From assembly GCA_024743315.1 (NCBI GenBank), contig JANSWU010000005.1, forward strand, positions 1-64,000: 64,000 nucleotides of DNA, written 5' to 3'. A model generated the notes under the pieces. That model saw only the letters and a list, made by a program, of their open reading frames with translations. It did no database searches and was not told the DNA's origin. Shown here in pieces: positions 45,446-54,228 of this stretch. Numbering within the stretch: the stretch's first letter is position 1; every line of letters begins with the position of its first letter. Origin of the DNA: Hyphomonadaceae bacterium (GTDB lineage: Bacteria > Pseudomonadota > Alphaproteobacteria > Caulobacterales > Hyphomonadaceae). The position numbers were made by a program, and so were the translations under genes.

Positions 45446-46063
45446 ATGGCATTTCTATCAGAGCTCGATTGGCCGGCGTTCCTGCTGGCCATGGTCCTTA
45501 TTGAGCTGACGCCCGGCCCGAATATGGGCTGGCTCGCCATGCTCTCGGCTCAGCATGGTTGGCGGGTCGGGCTGATGGCGGTGGCCGGGATTACGATTGG
45601 CCTCGGGCTGCAAGTGCTGGCCGCAGCGACCGGTGTCGCCGCCATGGTCGCCGCGTTTCCGGTCGTGTTCGAAACCCTGCGCTGGGCCGGCGTCGCGTTC
45701 ATGTTGTGGCTGGCCTGGCAGGCCTATGCCGAAATGGGGTCGGCGGTGCCGGCGGCCGGTTTGACGGAAAAAGGCTTTCGGCGCGGCTTGATCGCCAATC
45801 TGCTCAATCCCAAAGCGCTGCTCTTCTATGTCGTCGTGATCGGCCAGTTCACAGCGCCGGAAAGCGGCGCGGTCTGGCAACAAATCCTGATCCTCGGCAC
45901 GATCCATTTACTGATTGCCGGCGCGGTCCATATTGCGATTGTCAGTCTCGGCACGCGGATCGGGCAGAGCCTGGAGCGGTGGCGTCGCTCGCAGCCAGCG
46001 CGACTGTTCTTTGCCGTCAGCCTGGTCGCCATCGCGATCTGGATTGGGGTCTCGACGGTCTGA
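45446..46063 (+). CDS. LysE-family translocator
   Basis: A 205-residue inner-membrane exporter with about six hydrophobic segments. 'LIELTPGPNMGWLAMLSAQHGWRVGLMAVAGI' carries the LysE family GPN motif, and 'RRGLIANLLNPKALLFYVVVIGQF' the conserved NPK segment. Members export basic or other amino acids; the substrate is not evident. CGGGAG precedes ATG 45446. The gene lies just after the repeat cluster. Confidence 0.92.
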   Translation: MAFLSELDWPAFLLAMVLIELTPGPNMGWLAMLSAQHGWRVGLMAVAGITIGLGLQVLAAATGVAAMVAAFPVVFETLRWAGVAFMLWLAWQAYAEMGSAVPAAGLTEKGFRRGLIANLLNPKALLFYVVVIGQFTAPESGAVWQQILILGTIHLLIAGAVHIAIVSLGTRIGQSLERWRRSQPARLFFAVSLVAIAIWIGVSTV

Positions 46064-46158
46064 CCGAGTGTGTAATAGTTATTACAGATCGCGATGGTCT
46101 TGCTCCTCACCGCGAGCGCGATAGTCTCATCGCGGGATCGATCAGAGGAGGACACCCC

Positions 46159-46632
46159 ATGGCGTATAAATCTTTGCTCGCCGCGACCATGATGGCCGGC
46201 GCGATGGCTGCGAGCGCGCCAGCCGCGCAAGCCGGACCTGAGGAATATCTTGGCGAAATCATCACGGTGGGCTTCAATTTCTGTCCCCGTGGCACGCTCG
46301 AAGCCGATGGCCGCCTGCTCGCGATCAGTTCGAACACCGCCCTGTTTTCCTTGCTCGGAACGATTTATGGCGGCGATGGTCGAACCACATTTGCACTGCC
46401 CGATCTGCGCGGCCGTACGATGATTGGTGCCGGCGACGGCCCAGGCCTGACCCCGCGCCGGATCGGGCAGAAAGGCGGGATTGAGGATAGCCGGTCAGCC
46501 CCCGCGCTGGCCGCGCCGGGCCCGGATGAGGGTGACCTCATGGGCGATGCGACGGTCGGTGATAATATGCAGCCCTACCTGGCGGTGAAGCATTGTGTGG
46601 TCGTGCAGGGCCTGTTTCCGTCCCGCAATTAA
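46159..46632 (+). CDS. Secreted tail-collar (MdpB/microcystin-dependent-like) protein
   Basis: A 157-residue protein with a signal peptide (MAYKSLLAATMMAGAMAASA, cut near AAQAG) followed by a phage tail collar domain: 'EEYLGEIITVGFNFCPRGT', 'NTALFSLLGTIYGGDGRTTF', 'LPDLRGRTMIGAGDGPG' and a C-terminal 'MQPYLAVKHCVVVQGLFPSRN'-like end. Cytoplasmic relatives form bacterial tail-fibre-like trimers; export here implies an envelope role. GAGGAGGA precedes the ATG. No other phage gene is near. The stop shares TTAA with the opposite gene. Confidence 0.87.
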   Translation: MAYKSLLAATMMAGAMAASAPAAQAGPEEYLGEIITVGFNFCPRGTLEADGRLLAISSNTALFSLLGTIYGGDGRTTFALPDLRGRTMIGAGDGPGLTPRRIGQKGGIEDSRSAPALAAPGPDEGDLMGDATVGDNMQPYLAVKHCVVVQGLFPSRN

Positions 46633-47006
46633 AGCGCCGCGCGCAACCGTTTGACAATTTGCTGGCGGATTGGCCACGGCGTCCAGCTTTTGTGCAAACG
46701 GGACAGCCAATGCCGGTTATACATGCCATAGGCCCGGGCGCCGCGAACCAGTTTCCAGGGCCGTGGCAGGACGCGCTGGCTGAGAATGTCCGCGACATGC
46801 GCGATCTCTTCCGGGCTGGCAAAAACCAGTGCGCGGCCACGATGGCTGAGGGTCCAGATCGGGAAGCCTTTGCCCGGCACGCGAGCTGGAAAGGGCGGCG
46901 TGTAGGATGTCGCCGCGGTCCAGACCTGGCCTGGCGGGGCTTTATGGACGCTCGGTCCAACCGGCGTGCGCACCGGCTGGTCGCGATAGATCAGCGTGAG
47001 GCGCAT
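46629..47006 (-). CDS. Conserved hypothetical protein
   Basis: About 125 residues from ATG 47006 (frame open to 47057). Arg/Pro/Trp-rich: 'MRLTLIYRDQPVRTPVGPS', 'SYTPPFPARVPGKGFPIWTL', 'ALVFASPEEIAHVADIL' and 'NRHWLSRLHKSWTPWPIRQQ'. It reads like a real cytoplasmic protein, but I cannot name a family. The competing frame at 46538-46960 on the same strand is less protein-like. It lies just downstream of the NTF2-like gene on the same strand. Confidence 0.65.
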   Translation of the reverse strand: MRLTLIYRDQPVRTPVGPSVHKAPPGQVWTAATSYTPPFPARVPGKGFPIWTLSHRGRALVFASPEEIAHVADILSQRVLPRPWKLVRGARAYGMYNRHWLSRLHKSWTPWPIRQQIVKRLRAAL

Positions 47007-47014
47007 GGGCGGGC

Positions 47015-47518
47015 CTAGTCTGGGTCGGCGCTGTAACGCGCGCGAAAATCGCCGCACATTTCGGCCGGCTCGCTTGTATCCATGGCGTAAATGACGCGCC
47101 AGCCGGTTTCGGTTTCCGTCAGGGTGAGCGTATTGACGCCGCAGCCAACGCGCGCGCCATTGACGGAGATCACAAACGGCGCCCAGACGGTGGCGAGCTT
47201 GCCATATTGCGTCGACGTGACAGCGAACAATTCCTCATGCGCGGCGCCGACCTCCAGCGTCGCGACCCAATCGCGCCAGCGCTGCAAGCCATCCGGGCGG
47301 AGCTCACCGTCAAAGGTCACACGGCGCAGCGTCGCGGTGTCGTGGAACACCTGGTCAACCATGTCTGCATCGCCCTGATACATGGCCCGCATCATCGAAT
47401 ACACCGCCGCTTCCGGGGTCGAGAGGTCGATCGGAGCGAGCATCTCCTCAGCCGTCTGGCTGGCGACCGTCGGGACCGCAAGCAAGGTCAGAACGGTCAA
47501 GGCAAGCGTTCGCATCAT
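47015..47518 (-). CDS. Secreted NTF2-like protein
   Basis: A 167-residue protein with a signal peptide (cut near VASQT). The mature domain resembles a lumazine-binding/SnoaL-like NTF2 fold: 'TPEAAVYSMMRAMYQGDADM', 'VDQVFHDTATLRRVTFDG', 'WAPFVISVNGARVGCGVNTL', 'ETGWRVIYAMDT'. Probable periplasmic; ligand or activity unknown. AGGAG before the ATG-ATG pair (47518/47515) identifies the start, so the longer frame to 47602 is not used. Confidence 0.78.
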   Translation of the reverse strand: MMRTLALTVLTLLAVPTVASQTAEEMLAPIDLSTPEAAVYSMMRAMYQGDADMVDQVFHDTATLRRVTFDGELRPDGLQRWRDWVATLEVGAAHEELFAVTSTQYGKLATVWAPFVISVNGARVGCGVNTLTLTETETGWRVIYAMDTSEPAEMCGDFRARYSADPD

Positions 47519-47595
47519 CAGAACTCCTGTATTTCTGGGTGCCATTTCACGTGAACTGGACGACGGTGACAAGCCCCGAAAGGGAGTGGGATGAG

Positions 47596-48042
47596 ATGAC
47601 AATTGCTGTTGTGATTGTTACAGCTTGCGCCATGCCGCCCTTTCATCTTGCTTTTCCGGTTCACGATCTCAGCGCCGCGCGGGCCTTTTATGGAGACCTG
47701 TTAGGGTGCCCGGAAGGTCGCAGCAGCGAGCACTGGGTCGACTTTGACTTTTTCGGTCACCAAATCGTGGCGCATCTGTCACCGGACGACTGTGCCATGA
47801 CCGGGAGATCGGGGGTGGATGGCAAACAGGTCCCGGTGCGCCATTTCGGCCTGGTCCTCGATATGAAGACCTGGAAAGAGCTCGCGGCGAGATTGAAGGA
47901 TAAGGTCGAGTTCATCATCGAACCCTATACAAGGTTTGAAGGCGAGCCGGGTGAGCAGGCGACCATGTTCTTTGCCGATCCATCTGGCAATGCGATTGAA
48001 CTCAAAGCGTTTGCAGATATGGGACAACTATTCGCGACCTGA
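47596..48042 (+). CDS. VOC-family (glyoxalase/dioxygenase-like) protein
   Basis: A single VOC domain protein: 'PPFHLAFPVHDLSAARAFYGDLLG', 'WVDFDFFGHQIVAHL', 'VRHFGLVLDMKTWKELAARL', 'MFFADPSGNAIELKAF' with metal-ligand-like His and Glu positions. Reaction unknown. ATG 47596 has GGGAGTGGGA upstream and gives 148 residues; ATG 47632 (135 residues) matches the usual family N terminus but lacks a ribosome site. Divergent from the NTF2-like gene. Confidence 0.9.
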   Translation: MTIAVVIVTACAMPPFHLAFPVHDLSAARAFYGDLLGCPEGRSSEHWVDFDFFGHQIVAHLSPDDCAMTGRSGVDGKQVPVRHFGLVLDMKTWKELAARLKDKVEFIIEPYTRFEGEPGEQATMFFADPSGNAIELKAFADMGQLFAT

Positions 48043-48064
48043 ACGGACGCGTTGGGGGAGGGAC

Positions 48065-48469
48065 ATGGAGTTAGTCGAGCAGTTTCGCGCCGATCTTATG
48101 GCCAACAGCCCGGACTGGGTCTTGATCTGGCTGCAGGTTCTGATCGGCGTTTTGGCCTTGTCTGTCTTGTTTGCCCCGTTTCGCCCGGAAGCTCGCGCAA
48201 TCCTGGTCGGGACGCTGATGGGCATCGGCATGACCATCGTGATCTATGCCCAGTTTGGATTTACCCGCATTCTGGGCGTTGGGCATATCCTGTTTTGGAC
48301 CCCCACCTTGTTTTATATGTTGTCGCTGCAAGGAACAGCGTCGGTCGAGAAGACCTGGTTCTCACGCTGGCTTTGGTTGGCCATCGCGGTGATGGCCGTA
48401 TCGCTGGCATTGGATTATTCAGATCTCGTTCGTTACTTGCTGGGCGAACGGGGTCCGATTGAGCTCTAA
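48065..48469 (+). CDS. Four-helix membrane protein, hypothetical
   Basis: A 134-residue protein with four hydrophobic helices ('[20 protein letters not shown]', '[20 protein letters not shown]', '[20 protein letters not shown]', '[19 protein letters not shown]'). GGGGAGGGA precedes ATG 48065. It is 22 bases after the VOC gene, so probably cotranscribed. Function unknown. Its stop shares CTAA with that of fdxA. Confidence 0.75.
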   Translation: MELVEQFRADLMANSPDWVLIWLQVLIGVLALSVLFAPFRPEARAILVGTLMGIGMTIVIYAQFGFTRILGVGHILFWTPTLFYMLSLQGTASVEKTWFSRWLWLAIAVMAVSLALDYSDLVRYLLGERGPIEL

Positions 48470-48807
48470 TCGCCCTCACCGGGATTCGGACTAAAGAATT
48501 CGGCTAACTTATTGGTCTTCTGAGCAAACTCTTCCCGGTCTGCAGGTGGCTCTTTCATCCGCGTGATATTCGGCCAGACTTTCGCGTAATCGGTATTCAG
48601 CTTCAGCCATTTGGCATCCGGCTCATCCTCAGTATCAGGCTTAATCGCTTCAACCGGGCATTCCGGCTCGCAAACGCCGCAATCGATGCATTCGTCCGGG
48701 TGAATCACCAACATGTTCTCACCTTCATAGAAGCAATCCACAGGACAAACTTCGACGCAATCCATGTATTTGCAGCGGATGCAGGCATCCATTACGATAT
48801 AGGTCAT
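48466..48807 (-). CDS. fdxA: Seven-iron ferredoxin
   Basis: A 113-residue FdxA-type ferredoxin. The N-terminal cysteines (C9, C12, C17, C21 and C25) and the '[12 protein letters not shown]' group (C40, C43, C46, C50) fit a 3Fe-4S plus 4Fe-4S pair, with a C-terminal extension containing '[16 protein letters not shown]'. It transfers electrons in the cytoplasm; the partner is unknown. Monocistronic by spacing. Confidence 0.95.
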   Translation of the reverse strand: MTYIVMDACIRCKYMDCVEVCPVDCFYEGENMLVIHPDECIDCGVCEPECPVEAIKPDTEDEPDAKWLKLNTDYAKVWPNITRMKEPPADREEFAQKTNKLAEFFSPNPGEGD

Positions 48808-48880
48808 AGGCGAACTCGGTAATTCTTAGTGCAGCGCAGCACATGGCGGTGCGGCGAGAACAAGTCAATGCATTGGACTG

Positions 48881-49324
48881 TCACGGTGCGTTTAGTTCCG
48901 CTCTCTTGCGGGCGTGAGCGCGCGATACATCATCGACATGGAGCAGGCTGGCGACGTGTCGAATAAAAGAATCTTCGTATTTACAAGCTTCTCCGTCGGC
49001 GAGGGAGACGCGGTAAAGGCCTTCAATCACGCGAGACCGCTCTTCTTCAGATAGCGTCTTTACATGCCGCGTGAGCGCATGCGTGTCAGTCGCTTCTTCA
49101 GCAATCTGTTCGCCGCGCTGCAACACTTCATCGGCGCGGTCCGCATTCATGTCGAAACTTGTGACCAACAGCTCAGCGACCATATCGCTTTCGAGATTGG
49201 CGTAGACGCCGTCGACGAGCGCAGCTTCAACGAACAAAGCCGCTGCCGCTTCATAGGGGTCGAGATCACGGACGGGCGCTTCCGGTCGTCCGCCCCCAAA
49301 CAATCGAGAAAAGAATCCTGTCAT
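48881..49324 (-). CDS. TerB-like protein
   Basis: A 147-residue helical protein starting 'MTGFFSRLFGGGRPEAPVRD', with the TerB-type core 'AAALFVEAALVDGVYANLES' and 'RVIEGLYRVSLADGEACKYEDSFIRHVASLLHV', including two D-G acidic turns likely to bind a divalent cation. It is called TerB-like by fold, with no tellurite operon nearby. ATG 49324 is preferred over 49387, which would overlap the S4 gene more deeply. Confidence 0.85.
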   Translation of the reverse strand: MTGFFSRLFGGGRPEAPVRDLDPYEAAAALFVEAALVDGVYANLESDMVAELLVTSFDMNADRADEVLQRGEQIAEEATDTHALTRHVKTLSEEERSRVIEGLYRVSLADGEACKYEDSFIRHVASLLHVDDVSRAHARKRAELNAP

Positions 49325-49331
49325 ATCAGCC

Positions 49332-49625
49332 TTATGCGTTCGGGATGACGCGTCTGTAAAGGGTTTGCGCTTCGCTTGCCGGGCCACGGCGTTCGCCGAT
49401 GGCTAAGATCTCAACGGTTTCAATGGCTTTTGCCTTATAGAAGGTCAGCACATCGCCGGGGCCAACTTTCTGACCGGCCTTGTCGGATTTGCGCGTTTGG
49501 CCATGGCGCGTAATGCGAACGCCCTTGCGCGAAACATAATCTGTCGCCAAGCCGCGCGTTTTGAAGAAACGGGCCCGCCAGAGCCAGATATCAATGCGAA
49601 CGCCGTCTGACGCCGCCTCACTCAT
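49332..49625 (-). CDS. S4-domain RNA-binding protein (HslR-like)
   Basis: A 97-residue protein with one S4 domain: 'VRIDIWLWRARFFKTRGLATDYVSRKGVRI' and 'VGPGDVLTF', as in Hsp15/HslR, which binds free 50S subunits carrying nascent chains after heat shock. Its ATG lies inside the end of the helicase gene (8-base overlap), so it is coupled to it. The pairing of a Suv3-like helicase with an S4 protein suggests a joint RNA role. Confidence 0.92.
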   Translation of the reverse strand: MSEAASDGVRIDIWLWRARFFKTRGLATDYVSRKGVRITRHGQTRKSDKAGQKVGPGDVLTFYKAKAIETVEILAIGERRGPASEAQTLYRRVIPNA

Positions 49626-52362
49626 TCGAAGCGTTCGGCTTGGTGGCTGAGGCTTCAATCGGATCAGACGGCTTTGCCGCCTCTTGCTCGGCACTTTTTG
49701 CTTCAGCGGGGGGCTTGGCCTTTTTTGGCTTGCGCTTTTTTGGCTTTGGCTTGGGTTGCTCAGGCAACAGTGCCGCCAAGGCCGCGAACGGACTGTTCGG
49801 GTCCGGTTGGCGCGTGGCAGAGCGGTGATTGCCCGCATGGCGACGCGGCTTGCTGGATGCGCGGTCCGATCGATTGCGCGGTCCACCCTTAGCGGGTTTT
49901 GGCCGATTATGCTTGCGCGCGGCGCGCCGCTGTTCCTGCGCTTCGAGGTGCGCCTTTGACTGGAACCGCCAAAGCGTCACAACTCCGGTTTCAGGATCCT
50001 TTTCAGCTGGCGCGATCCGGAAGCCTTTGAGGACATTGTGAAAGTCCTCGAGGGGGCAGGACACCATTGAGGCCAGATCTGGGGGGATCTCAAACTTGGC
50101 TTGATCGGCTTCCTTGCGCCGTTTCGACAGTTCCCAGCCCAAGCGTTCGGCGAGATCTGCACGAACGGCGCGTTTGCCGAACCGTAAATAGCCTTGCGCG
50201 GCGAGATCTTCATCCGGCCAGGTGCCATCGAGTTCAAAACTGCCGGCGCCTTCTGGCGCTGTCTTGCGCATGCGCCCATCGGCGAGCGTCTGCAGCAAGG
50301 CGATCAAACGTTGCGCCGCTGGCTTTTGCGCGTCAGGTATGTGCGCCGCGATGCGGCCAGAGCGGATGCCAGCTTCCTTGAGCTTCACCCGATCTTCCGG
50401 TCCCGGCAATAGGGCACGATCTTCACCGCGCAGATCACAGGCCGCGCCGGCTTCCAACAGCCGGAAGGCCAAGCCACGGCCAAGTCCTTCCAGTCCGGTC
50501 TCATCGGGCGAAAATTTGAGTTTGAAATGGGTTGGCAAACGCTTTTGGATTTCTGCCCCGAGCCATTCGTTCAACCGCGTTTGTGCGGCCTCTTGCTGGT
50601 GCAATTCAGCGTCCTGGCCACCGATCAGCTTCGCCGATGGCACAAGCCAATGCGGGCCCGCCTGCAACTGGGCGACGGGTGCGTCATTCCAGACGATTTG
50701 CGCGGCATCATTCAGCGCCAGAGCGGTTTCGGGCGCGCCAGCAATGGCCTTCAAACGCTCTGCAATAATCGGCGCCAGGGCCTGCATCGCTGCATTGCGC
50801 AAGGTTTTGCCCTCAAGGGTCGAAGCGTCGGAGTCGGGCGCAAATGTCAGACCGACCAGCTTGCCAACGGTATGGCCCTCAATCGTCACTTCACCCGTTT
50901 CGGAAACGTCTGTGCTCAAGAGATCTTCCCTCTTTAGCCCTGCAATCAGGGCGGTTGTGCGCCGATCGACAAAGCGTAAGGTCAAAGCCTCATGCAGCGC
51001 GTCGGACAGCCTGTCCTCAATGTCCCGCGTTCTTTCGCGCCAATAGACCGGATTTTCAAGCCAGTCAGCGCGGAAACTTGCATAGGTCCAGGTCCGGATC
51101 ATCGCGAGGCGTTGTTGCAAAAGACCAATATCACCGAGCGTTTGGTCGAGCGCATTCAGACGCTCATGCATCGCCGCATCGCCCAGTCTGGCATCTGGAT
51201 CAGCGAGCGTTTCAGCGAGGCCAAGCACCAAGCGGCCATGGCCTTCTTGTCCGGCTTTGCGAAAATCCGGCAACCGGGCGAGATCCCAAAGCCGGCGGAT
51301 ATTGCGCTCGCCACGGATGTCCGGGCCGACCGCTTCGTCCTCGGCCATGCGCCGCAAGACCCACTCATCGAGTCCGTGAGGGTTCTGCCTCAGGCTCGGA
51401 TGTGGACTTGGCCGGGCGAGACTCGCAATCAACGTCTTGATCGAGCGATAATCGAGATCGCTATTGCGCCAATTGAGATCTGTAACCGGCTCGTAGCGAT
51501 GATCCTCGATCGCGCGGATCAACTCTTCTTCGAACGGTGGACAATCATTGGTTTCGCCAAACTCGCCATCGTCTCGAAACCGTCCGGCGCGGCCGGCAAT
51601 TTGGCCGATTTCGGCCTGGCTCAGCCAGCGGTGCCGGCGCCCATCAAATTTCGAGCGCCCGGCAAAGGCGACGCGATCAACCTCGAGATTGAGCCCCATA
51701 CCGATTGCATCCGTGGCGACGAGATAATCGACCTCGCCCGCCTGGTACATGGCCACCTGGGCGTTGCGTGTGCGCGGGCTGAGACCGCCCATAACGACCG
51801 CGCAGCCGCCCTTCTGACGACGCAACACCTCAGCAATTGCGTACACTTTGTCAGCACTGAACCCGACAATTGCGGTTCGCTTGGGGAGTTTGGTGATCTT
51901 CTTTTGACCCGCATATGACAAGGTCGAAAACCGTTCGCGCACATCCGTGGTCACATCAAAATCGAGGTCGCGCAGGACGTCGCGCATCGTCTCTGCGCCG
52001 AGCAACATGGTTTCCTGGGTGCCCCGGGCGTGCAGAATGCGATCGGTGAACACGTGTCCACGATCATCGTCCTCAGCGATCTGAATCTCATCAATCGCCA
52101 GACACTCGACCTGAATGTCCATGGGCATGGATTCAACCGTGCAGACCCAGTAACGCGGCTTGTCTGGAATGATCCGCTCTTCGCCCGTGATGAGGGCAAC
52201 CGCGCGATCCCCCTTGGCTTTTACGACCCGATCATACACTTCGCGCGCCAGGAGGCGCAATGGCAGGCCGATCATACCCGTCGTATGGCCCATCATGCGT
52301 TCCAAGGCATAATGCGTCTTGCCCGTATTGGTCGGGCCGAGAATGGCTTTGAGAGTGGCCAT
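49618..52362 (-). CDS. Suv3-like DExH-box RNA helicase
   Basis: A 914-residue helicase of the mitochondrial Suv3 type found in alphaproteobacteria. It has Walker A 'GPTNTGKT' (9-16), motif II 'AIDEIQ', motif III-like 'LLGAETMRDVL', and C-terminal helicase 'VATDAIGMGLNLEVDRVAFAGRSKFDGR' and 'QIAGRAGRF'. A long C-terminal region ends in a Lys/Pro/Ala-rich low-complexity tail of about 90 residues. Suv3 unwinds RNA with PNPase in mitochondria; the bacterial partner is unproven. The S4-domain gene follows in the same unit. Confidence 0.93.
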   Translation of the reverse strand: MATLKAILGPTNTGKTHYALERMMGHTTGMIGLPLRLLAREVYDRVVKAKGDRAVALITGEERIIPDKPRYWVCTVESMPMDIQVECLAIDEIQIAEDDDRGHVFTDRILHARGTQETMLLGAETMRDVLRDLDFDVTTDVRERFSTLSYAGQKKITKLPKRTAIVGFSADKVYAIAEVLRRQKGGCAVVMGGLSPRTRNAQVAMYQAGEVDYLVATDAIGMGLNLEVDRVAFAGRSKFDGRRHRWLSQAEIGQIAGRAGRFRDDGEFGETNDCPPFEEELIRAIEDHRYEPVTDLNWRNSDLDYRSIKTLIASLARPSPHPSLRQNPHGLDEWVLRRMAEDEAVGPDIRGERNIRRLWDLARLPDFRKAGQEGHGRLVLGLAETLADPDARLGDAAMHERLNALDQTLGDIGLLQQRLAMIRTWTYASFRADWLENPVYWRERTRDIEDRLSDALHEALTLRFVDRRTTALIAGLKREDLLSTDVSETGEVTIEGHTVGKLVGLTFAPDSDASTLEGKTLRNAAMQALAPIIAERLKAIAGAPETALALNDAAQIVWNDAPVAQLQAGPHWLVPSAKLIGGQDAELHQQEAAQTRLNEWLGAEIQKRLPTHFKLKFSPDETGLEGLGRGLAFRLLEAGAACDLRGEDRALLPGPEDRVKLKEAGIRSGRIAAHIPDAQKPAAQRLIALLQTLADGRMRKTAPEGAGSFELDGTWPDEDLAAQGYLRFGKRAVRADLAERLGWELSKRRKEADQAKFEIPPDLASMVSCPLEDFHNVLKGFRIAPAEKDPETGVVTLWRFQSKAHLEAQEQRRAARKHNRPKPAKGGPRNRSDRASSKPRRHAGNHRSATRQPDPNSPFAALAALLPEQPKPKPKKRKPKKAKPPAEAKSAEQEAAKPSDPIEASATKPNASNE

Positions 52363-52403
52363 GATCAGGACTTAAGTGGGGGAGATTCGCAGAATAGCTA
52401 GGA

Positions 52404-54020
52404 TTAAGGGCAGGGTTCCGGGCGATCTATGTGCGTGTTGACCAATTGTCCACGTTCATCCTCGGTCTTGAATTGGCGAATCCAATCGGCGTCGCGGGTC
52501 AGCGGTTGATAATCGCTGGTCAGATAGAGCCGCAATTCGCGCCGTAGCGGACAGCCATTCGACCGGTGGCCAAGATCAACCGCGACCAAGCCTTCCGGTT
52601 GCCAAGTGGCAAAGTCCGCCTGAATGCGCGGGCGCAAATGCGAGCGATAACTGGCGACAAGGACTCTCGAACTGTCGAGGTCAGCGAGGTCGACCGCTTC
52701 GGCAAAACTCTTTGGCCCTGGGTTATAGCGCCAGAGGATCAGCGGCGCGTCCAATGTCTCGCGCAAATAATAATCAAGTCCGTGCCAGATCTCGCGCTCA
52801 TCAACGACGACCACTGTAGGCTGCAATCGCTCAATCTCGCGCGCCAATTGCTCAGACAGATCGACCCAACCGCGGACGCGCTTGAAATCATTATCGCGGC
52901 CTATCGCAGCGCTCCAGCTTGGCGGCGCGATGGCCAGAGTGATGGCGAGAATTCCAACCGCCATTTGAAATGCGATCCCACTCCAATAAGCCCACCGCCA
53001 GCTGCGGGCGCGGATCAGAAAGCCGCCAATGAACACGCTGGCGGCCGGGTAAGCCGTGGCGGCCCAATTGGCGTGTGCGCGGGACAATACAGCCTGGATC
53101 GCAATGATAACCAGAACCGGGACGATAAAGCAGGCCAGCCAGTTTTCCTGGGCGCGCTGCGCATGTGCGGCATCGCCGAGGTCGGCGAGCGCGCGCTTGG
53201 GACGCAAGAAGATCAGGCCAGCAATCAAGGCGATAAAGCTCACCGGACCAAACACGCCCATCTGGTCGCCAAGAAAGCGCGGAAAGTGGTCGAGATTAAA
53301 CAGCTCGCCGCCGAGATTCGCATTGTCGACTGTATGGCTCACGGTCTTGAACTCGTTCGCCGCGTTCCAGATCATATGCGGGGCGAACACCGCGGCTGAG
53401 ATCAAGAGAAAGGTTGCGCCTTTCGGGCTCAAGACCGCCTTGCGTGTTGCAGGGTCGATCAAAACGGTCAGGCCAATGCCGATCGCGAAATACAGCATCG
53501 CATATTTTGATAGGAACCCGCACCCGATCGCGAGTCCCAGGCCGGCGACGCCGATCCAACCAAGGTCACCCTCGCGCAGTCGCCAGAACAGATACAGCGC
53601 TAGACACCAGAATGGGAACAGAACGCCATCTGTCGAAATCACGCCGGACGACAGAACAATCCCCGGCATGAGCAAATAGGTGATGACACAGAACAGTCCG
53701 GCCAGGCTGCCAAACATGCGCCGCGCGAGCAGAAACAGGAAGCTCGCCGCAATCGTGTGAAAGATCGGCGCGAAGAGACGAATCGCCCACTCAGAATCAC
53801 CGAACAAAGCCGTCGATGCGTGGATCATCCAGGCGATCATCGGGGGTTTAGAATAATAACCCCATTCCAGGCTCTGCCCCCATCGCCAATACTGTGCCTC
53901 GTCGGCATAAAGCTCGAGCGGCGAGACCAGGACCAGAATCAGCCGTACCAGCAAAAGCCCTGCAATCATTAGGAAAGCGAGGCGCGCATAGCGATCTGGG
54001 GCTGTGGAGGCGTCAACCAT
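52404..54020 (-). CDS. ArnT-like family 39 glycosyltransferase
   Basis: A 538-residue membrane protein with about twelve hydrophobic segments. The luminal loop 'ELYADEAQYWRWGQSLEWGYYSKPPMIAWMI' carries the Asp-Glu and KPP motifs of GT39/ArnT/PMT enzymes that use polyprenyl-linked sugars. The C-terminal ~150 residues are soluble and periplasmic. Acceptor unknown. GGAAG before ATG 54020 identifies the start; the frame to 54068 is an extension. It is divergent from the TonB receptor gene. Confidence 0.9.
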   Translation of the reverse strand: MVDASTAPDRYARLAFLMIAGLLLVRLILVLVSPLELYADEAQYWRWGQSLEWGYYSKPPMIAWMIHASTALFGDSEWAIRLFAPIFHTIAASFLFLLARRMFGSLAGLFCVITYLLMPGIVLSSGVISTDGVLFPFWCLALYLFWRLREGDLGWIGVAGLGLAIGCGFLSKYAMLYFAIGIGLTVLIDPATRKAVLSPKGATFLLISAAVFAPHMIWNAANEFKTVSHTVDNANLGGELFNLDHFPRFLGDQMGVFGPVSFIALIAGLIFLRPKRALADLGDAAHAQRAQENWLACFIVPVLVIIAIQAVLSRAHANWAATAYPAASVFIGGFLIRARSWRWAYWSGIAFQMAVGILAITLAIAPPSWSAAIGRDNDFKRVRGWVDLSEQLAREIERLQPTVVVVDEREIWHGLDYYLRETLDAPLILWRYNPGPKSFAEAVDLADLDSSRVLVASYRSHLRPRIQADFATWQPEGLVAVDLGHRSNGCPLRRELRLYLTSDYQPLTRDADWIRQFKTEDERGQLVNTHIDRPEPCP

Positions 54021-54122
54021 CTGTCTTCCTTTAGTGTGAAACGCAGGGACATAAACCCTAGGTCGCATGTGTGGCTTATTTGCAATGGCAATTCACAGAT
54101 TACCGTTGGACACATGAGTATA

Positions 54123-54143
54123 ACAGAACTGTCACATTTCTGT
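54123..54143. promoter_or_regulatory. Inverted repeat ACAGAA/TTCTGT upstream of the TonB receptor
   Basis: ACAGAA (54123-54128) and TTCTGT (54138-54143) form a perfect 6-base dyad with a nine-base spacer in the gap between the divergent ArnT-like and receptor genes, 86 bases before the receptor ATG. It could be an operator; no regulator is indicated. Confidence 0.3.
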
Positions 54144-54228
54144 TGTGCACCGCACCTATGGGCACGCGCAGTAGGGCAAAAGGCCGTCCCGCCCGTCCTG
54201 CTTCTTGTGGCAAATTGAGGGGAAACTC

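Noticed and set aside
45095..45452. ORFs of about 100 codons across the repeat cluster
   Set aside because: They are made wholly of palindromic repeats, lack ribosome sites and match no protein pattern.
46538..46960. Alternative 140-codon frame on the minus strand
   Set aside because: It competes with the frame at 46629-47006, which has a more protein-like composition and ends in a four-base stop overlap with its neighbour.
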